The notes beneath the pieces were generated by a model. The model was not told where the DNA came from, did no database searches, and saw only the letters and a list, made by a program, of their open reading frames with translations. A DNA stretch of 64,000 nucleotides from Colius striatus (Eukaryota > Chordata > Aves > Coliiformes > Coliidae): the NCBI RefSeq assembly GCF_028858725.1, contig NC_084761.1, forward strand, positions 22,288,501-22,352,500. The letters run 5' to 3'. Both the position numbers and the translations under genes were made by a program. Below, piece after piece: positions 60,401-64,000 of the stretch (positions within the stretch are counted from its first letter, which is position 1; the number at the start of each line of letters is the position of its first letter).

Positions 60401-63028
60401 AGCAGCAAAAAGTGTAATTAGAGTTCACACAGTTTGACTGCCAGGAGGGCAACTTCAGGAAAAAGAAAGCTCAGACATAGATATTGTACAAACAAAATAG
60501 CACTCAGGGATGCAAGAAACATTCAATATGGCAAAATGGCAAGGCTTAAAAAGATCTGTTTAAGCCAGAGTTCCAGAAAGGAACTCCAAACCCTGCAAGG
60601 AATAGTCAGGAAACCCTAGGGCAGGCAGCAGAAGGATTTAGAAATTCCAATTTCTTTTTACCGTTCTCATGAGGAGCCACTCAGTGCAGAGTGGCCTTTT
60701 GTACAGGTGCTGAACTGGGACTTGGGAGATGCTGAGAGGCCACCTGAGTGCTCAGAAGGCCAGCCTGGCCTCTCTCAATCAGCAAAGAACTCCTTGTTTC
60801 CTGAAATTTTTCTCCTCAATGAGAGAGACTTACACCATGACACTTTTCTTGTTATCACAGCTATAGACAGCAGTTTCAAGCAGAATAGCCCAGGACAGAT
60901 AGATACCCTTCTGGCATGCATTGGCTCTGGCTTTGTTACACTCTCAACTTCCCTGCTGTCTTGGGAGTTTTTTTGCACAGTAAGAGCATCACTGTTCCCA
61001 CATTAGGTTGGCAATCAGCACAGAAGCAAGGCAAGGGCAGAACACAGACTTTGTGGCTATGAAGGATGCTGCTGAACAAAGACTTTCATACTGGGCAGAA
61101 CTTGGAATTTCAGCTTTTTCCTCCACTGCCCCAGCTACTGTAAACCTGGAGACCTTTTGCCTTGGTGTCCTGAAAAGCTGGACAATTGCAGAAAGTGCTC
61201 ATCCCTCCTCTCCAAAAGGCCACCATGAAGTTGCAGTTGTGATCATCTACAATGGTGGATCATCACATGTCTGACCATAAGTCCAGGAGATGAGCTGACA
61301 GTCCCACATGGGACCAGAGCAACTCAGGTGACATGCTTAAGGATTACAGCTGAGATGCCCAGGGGCAGCCCTTTTCCTAAGGCCATTCCATATTCCCCAT
61401 TCCAAGGGGAACCCTCTGGTTCTGCTCAAAGCACTGCTCTTGGAGCAAAAGGAAGCAAGTCCTACAGTCAAAGATGAGGGAAAGATAGATTGTGAAGACA
61501 TGAAGCACTCCAAGGAACAGCAACAATGTATGAGCGTCTTTAGTCTGCTTCTACAAAAAAAGAAGAGTTTTACACCTTCTTTTACTGACCTTTGTTTTAT
61601 TACACAAGACATCTTGTCTGCTTGCTTGATCTGCTCCTGTTTCTTCCTGCTGGCCATTTGACCAGACCAACATCCTTTTGACGCCCAAGCTGTCCTGAGA
61701 CTTATTTATATCTTTTTTCTCCAACAGTGCAATAGTCATCCTGATGAGATACAGTTCAATATTTGCAGGAACGAGTTTTCTAATTGCTTGAATTTTGGTG
61801 GTGTCTTGGAAAAAATAGAAATGCAATTTTTTTTTTAATCCTCTTGCCCCTTGTTCACTTTTCTCATGTTGTAGAACACATCATCTGTCCCTCATTAAAG
61901 CATAGGATAGATGAAAGCAAGGACAAAATTACTAAGGAATAAAACATATGGCTCTGAATCTTAAGAAAACAGATTGTGAGGTCATGGGATAAATCCTCAC
62001 CTCGTTCATGCTCACAGAAACTTACTGTCCTCAAATTTAGTCTAAAACACCAGAATTGCCCATGTCTAACGTGCATGTCCTAGCAATAATTTTCTCAAGA
62101 GGAAGGCTATATTAGCTCAGGCTGAGAAGCCTCTCTTCTTTCTTAAATATAGTACCATGTCAGTTCTTAATTCCAGCACGGCACTAAAATTTAAGACGGC
62201 AATCTCAGTCTGGTTGAGCCTGTAACTGCTGCTGAAGACATATATTAACCTACAACAGGACAAAAGCAAAGTGACTAGCAAGTCAGCAAACTCTGCCAGC
62301 CTAAGAAATTAAAGTATTAGGGCAAGACTGAGTTTTAAGTCACTCAGTCTCAGAACATCAGTATGTGGCTGTCTTCAGCCTCTGAACTAGCCTGTGGCAC
62401 CAGATGGCAGTGTCAAGAGGAAGAACCCATTCTCCTCCTCATCATAAACACCTTCCAGAGAAGTTGCACTGGGAAAATTCTGCAGCTCTTATTCAGCATA
62501 TTTTTCTGTAGATATCAGTACTTAGAGGAAGGCTTTGTCAGGCTAACGTTTCCCCTAAAAACACTTCAATAAATAGATTTAAGAACAGTGCTTGAATATT
62601 TTCAACAGCCATACAATTGAGCAAAAGGATTTGTAAAGGGCTACTCTGTTTTGCCCTTTAATAAATCAAAATTGCCTTATTTTACAATGTAACCTCGAAA
62701 GGAAACCATGACCCTAGCATTGCCATACTTTGCCCTGCCACAGCAACAGGCCTTCCAGAAGTCATGGGCTCTACTTCAAGAAGCAGTTGAGCTGTCAAGT
62801 TTTTCATCCCCTCGATGCATACGCTGCTGCCATGAGAAGCTTCAGAGAAGGGCTGTGATGCTCACCCGAGTCAATGGGAGGATTACAGATAACATCGGAA
62901 ATCATCTGCTGAACTTCAGGAGTCAAACCTGCTCGCTCCAGGTTGACAGGGAAGCCAGCTTTCATTGCCTGGAACAGATGAGTGCCAACCTCAGATACAG
63001 GCAGAGATCTGGTCTCACTTATAGTCCT
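57483..63028 (-). CDS. WRN: Werner syndrome RecQ helicase, C-terminal part
   Basis: Five coding exons of WRN lie here, from the right: 62866-63028, 61590-61804, 60102-60173, 59413-59535 (or from 59544 with an alternative acceptor) and 57483-57605 with the stop. WRN is a nuclear RecQ helicase with a 3'-5' exonuclease, acting in replication-fork repair, telomeres and end joining; its exonuclease, helicase, RQC and HRDC parts lie beyond the window. The first exon here encodes [20 protein letters not shown], against human [20 protein letters not shown]; the next carries LVPANIELYLIRMTIALLEK. The last exon contains KRKVPAWF, the counterpart of the human Ku-binding motif KRRLPVWF, and ends KADARKGIFN, against human RGGLFS. 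Between the conserved block and that motif the bird protein is about 65 residues longer than human, with acidic, disordered-looking sequence (ALNPDEEELFADSQPK). All exon phases join in frame. The gene continues past the right edge. Confidence 0.94.
58494..58560. repeat. Short palindromic AGAAGTTCT repeat
   Basis: The word CTAGGCACCTAGAAGTTCTGG occurs in two tandem copies 27 bases apart, with a further AGAAGTTCT just before. AGAAGTTCT is close to self-complementary, so the block can fold into small hairpins. It lies in the last WRN intron. Confidence 0.7.
58995..59283 (+). mobile_element. CR1 LINE 3' fragment
   Basis: The plus strand shows GGGAAGAAATTTTTCACTGA, GCACAGGCTGCCCAGGGAGG, CCCATCCCTGAAGCTATTTA and GACTTGATCTTAAAGGTC, ending ATGATTCTG. 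This is the sense 3' end of an older CR1 subfamily, inserted antisense to WRN in its last intron, 130 bases from an exon. Confidence 0.92.
61805..62865 (-). other. WRN: WRN intron, nothing further seen
   Basis: This is AT-rich intron between two WRN coding exons. No repeat or additional exon is recognised. Confidence 0.5.
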
Positions 63029-64000
63029 CTAGGGTAACAAAGAAAACAGGAATTAAGATGGCAGAAGTGTCTGAAACGCAACTGAAAGCTCAAAACCTGG
63101 CAGTCTCCCACTCCCAAAACATCATCAGGTGATACTGACACACAGCAGTGCAACAAAGCTCCCTAAAACAGTTCTTACTCCTAATGTTTAGTTCACTTCT
63201 CCAGCTTGTAAGGAGCACTTTTTTTCTCTTAAAGCTATTATTTCACAGCTAGAGTGCATGACTTCTTTTCTTAAGATTATCTGCCTTGAAGATAAACATC
63301 TCAAGCTTAGCTGCCCAAACTTGTACTTTTCAAGGAGAGATTCCAAAGTGGTTATTTGCCTTCCTTAAATGAACATATACCATACATATAATCACCAGGA
63401 TTAGTGGATAGTGAGCATCAAGTGACCCACTAATAATTACACAATTGTTCCTTGTTAATGAGTCCTTAGGTATACATACCTTAGGTAAGATAGGGACTAT
63501 TTTACAAAGTTTACAGTACTTTTGGGAGGGGAAAAGCAAAACTCAAAGAAACCTCAGATTCCTTTGCAGACTTGACAATTAAACTACCTCAAAGTAGCTC
63601 ATGAGGCCCATCTCCACAGGGCACGCAGCACAACTCCAGTTTTGCCATATGCCCTGTATCACTTGAACAGAACTTGTCCTCACCTTGTGTTCCTAGCAGG
63701 AAACATAGCCTTCCAAAATCTAAACTTGAAAAGCGTGATAACACTAAGGACTTAGACTTTAGTTTTGCATGGAGCCTTCTCATGAGCTTTGTCTCCTGAC
63801 ATGCAAGTCTTATATGGCATAGGCAAAGCAATAGAGCAGTCAGTGAAATCTGGCCAGCCCAGTTTTCATATGTTTCCCAGTATATAGAGGTAAGTCTCAT
63901 TTGCGAGGAAAGACACTGCCTCAGTGTTTTAAATCAACCTTGCCCCAGCACTGGGCAGAGGATTTCGGACACCTTGCAAATCCTCCTCCTCTAGACAAGG
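63029..64000 (-). other. WRN: WRN intron at the right edge
   Basis: Human WRN has a preceding exon ending ITYSLFQEKKMPL. I could not find its counterpart here, so the next upstream WRN exon is probably beyond the window. No other feature is recognised. Confidence 0.45.

Noticed and set aside
57483-63028. GSR as the gene next to GTF2E2, as expected from human order
   Set aside because: No glutathione reductase sequence is present. The exons instead match the WRN C terminus with correct phases.

Overview
This is a stretch of a bird chromosome. The host genes are vertebrate, split by ordinary GT-AG introns, and closest to tetrapod orthologues. The only interspersed repeats I recognise are a few CR1 LINE fragments with the typical 3' end, and there are no mammalian SINEs. 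Five protein-coding genes can be read by joining exons and comparing with remembered human proteins: DCTN6 (+), RBPMS (+), GTF2E2 (-), SMIM18 (+, nested in a GTF2E2 intron) and the 3' end of WRN (-). In human they all lie on 8p12.

Layout. 1-5.2 kb: no recognised gene. It holds two degenerate tandem-repeat regions, an orphan CpG-rich promoter-like block (2.2-3.2 kb) and the DCTN6 promoter, with a diverged segment shared between the two CpG blocks. 5.2-7.3 kb: the complete DCTN6 (seven coding exons, 190 aa), with one U12-type intron whose 3' terminus looks non-canonical. 8.5-23.5 kb: RBPMS, with a minisatellite abutting its CpG promoter, seven coding exons (195 aa) and a separate 3' UTR exon. 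23.6-31 kb: intergenic space between convergent RBPMS and GTF2E2. 31.8-57.2 kb: GTF2E2 (seven coding exons, 291 aa, plus a non-coding first exon), with SMIM18 in its first large intron on the opposite strand. 57.3-64 kb: the last five coding exons of WRN, ending about 0.2 kb upstream of the GTF2E2 promoter island. The rest of WRN lies beyond the right edge.

The left third is GC-rich with short introns and simple minisatellites. From about 28 kb the sequence becomes AT-rich with longer introns and most of the CR1 copies. The genes do not form a single pathway: dynein cargo adaptor (DCTN6), RNA-binding splicing regulator (RBPMS), general transcription (GTF2E2), small membrane protein (SMIM18) and DNA repair helicase (WRN). 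The most interesting points are the WRN-GTF2E2 junction (an order and orientation different from human), the DCTN6 U12 intron, a lengthened WRN C-terminal linker that keeps the Ku-binding-like motif, strong compaction of DCTN6-RBPMS, and a CArG/TEAD/GATA cluster in an RBPMS intron. I found no previously undescribed gene system. Exon borders were placed by eye from splice signals, reading frame and remembered human proteins, without any database search.
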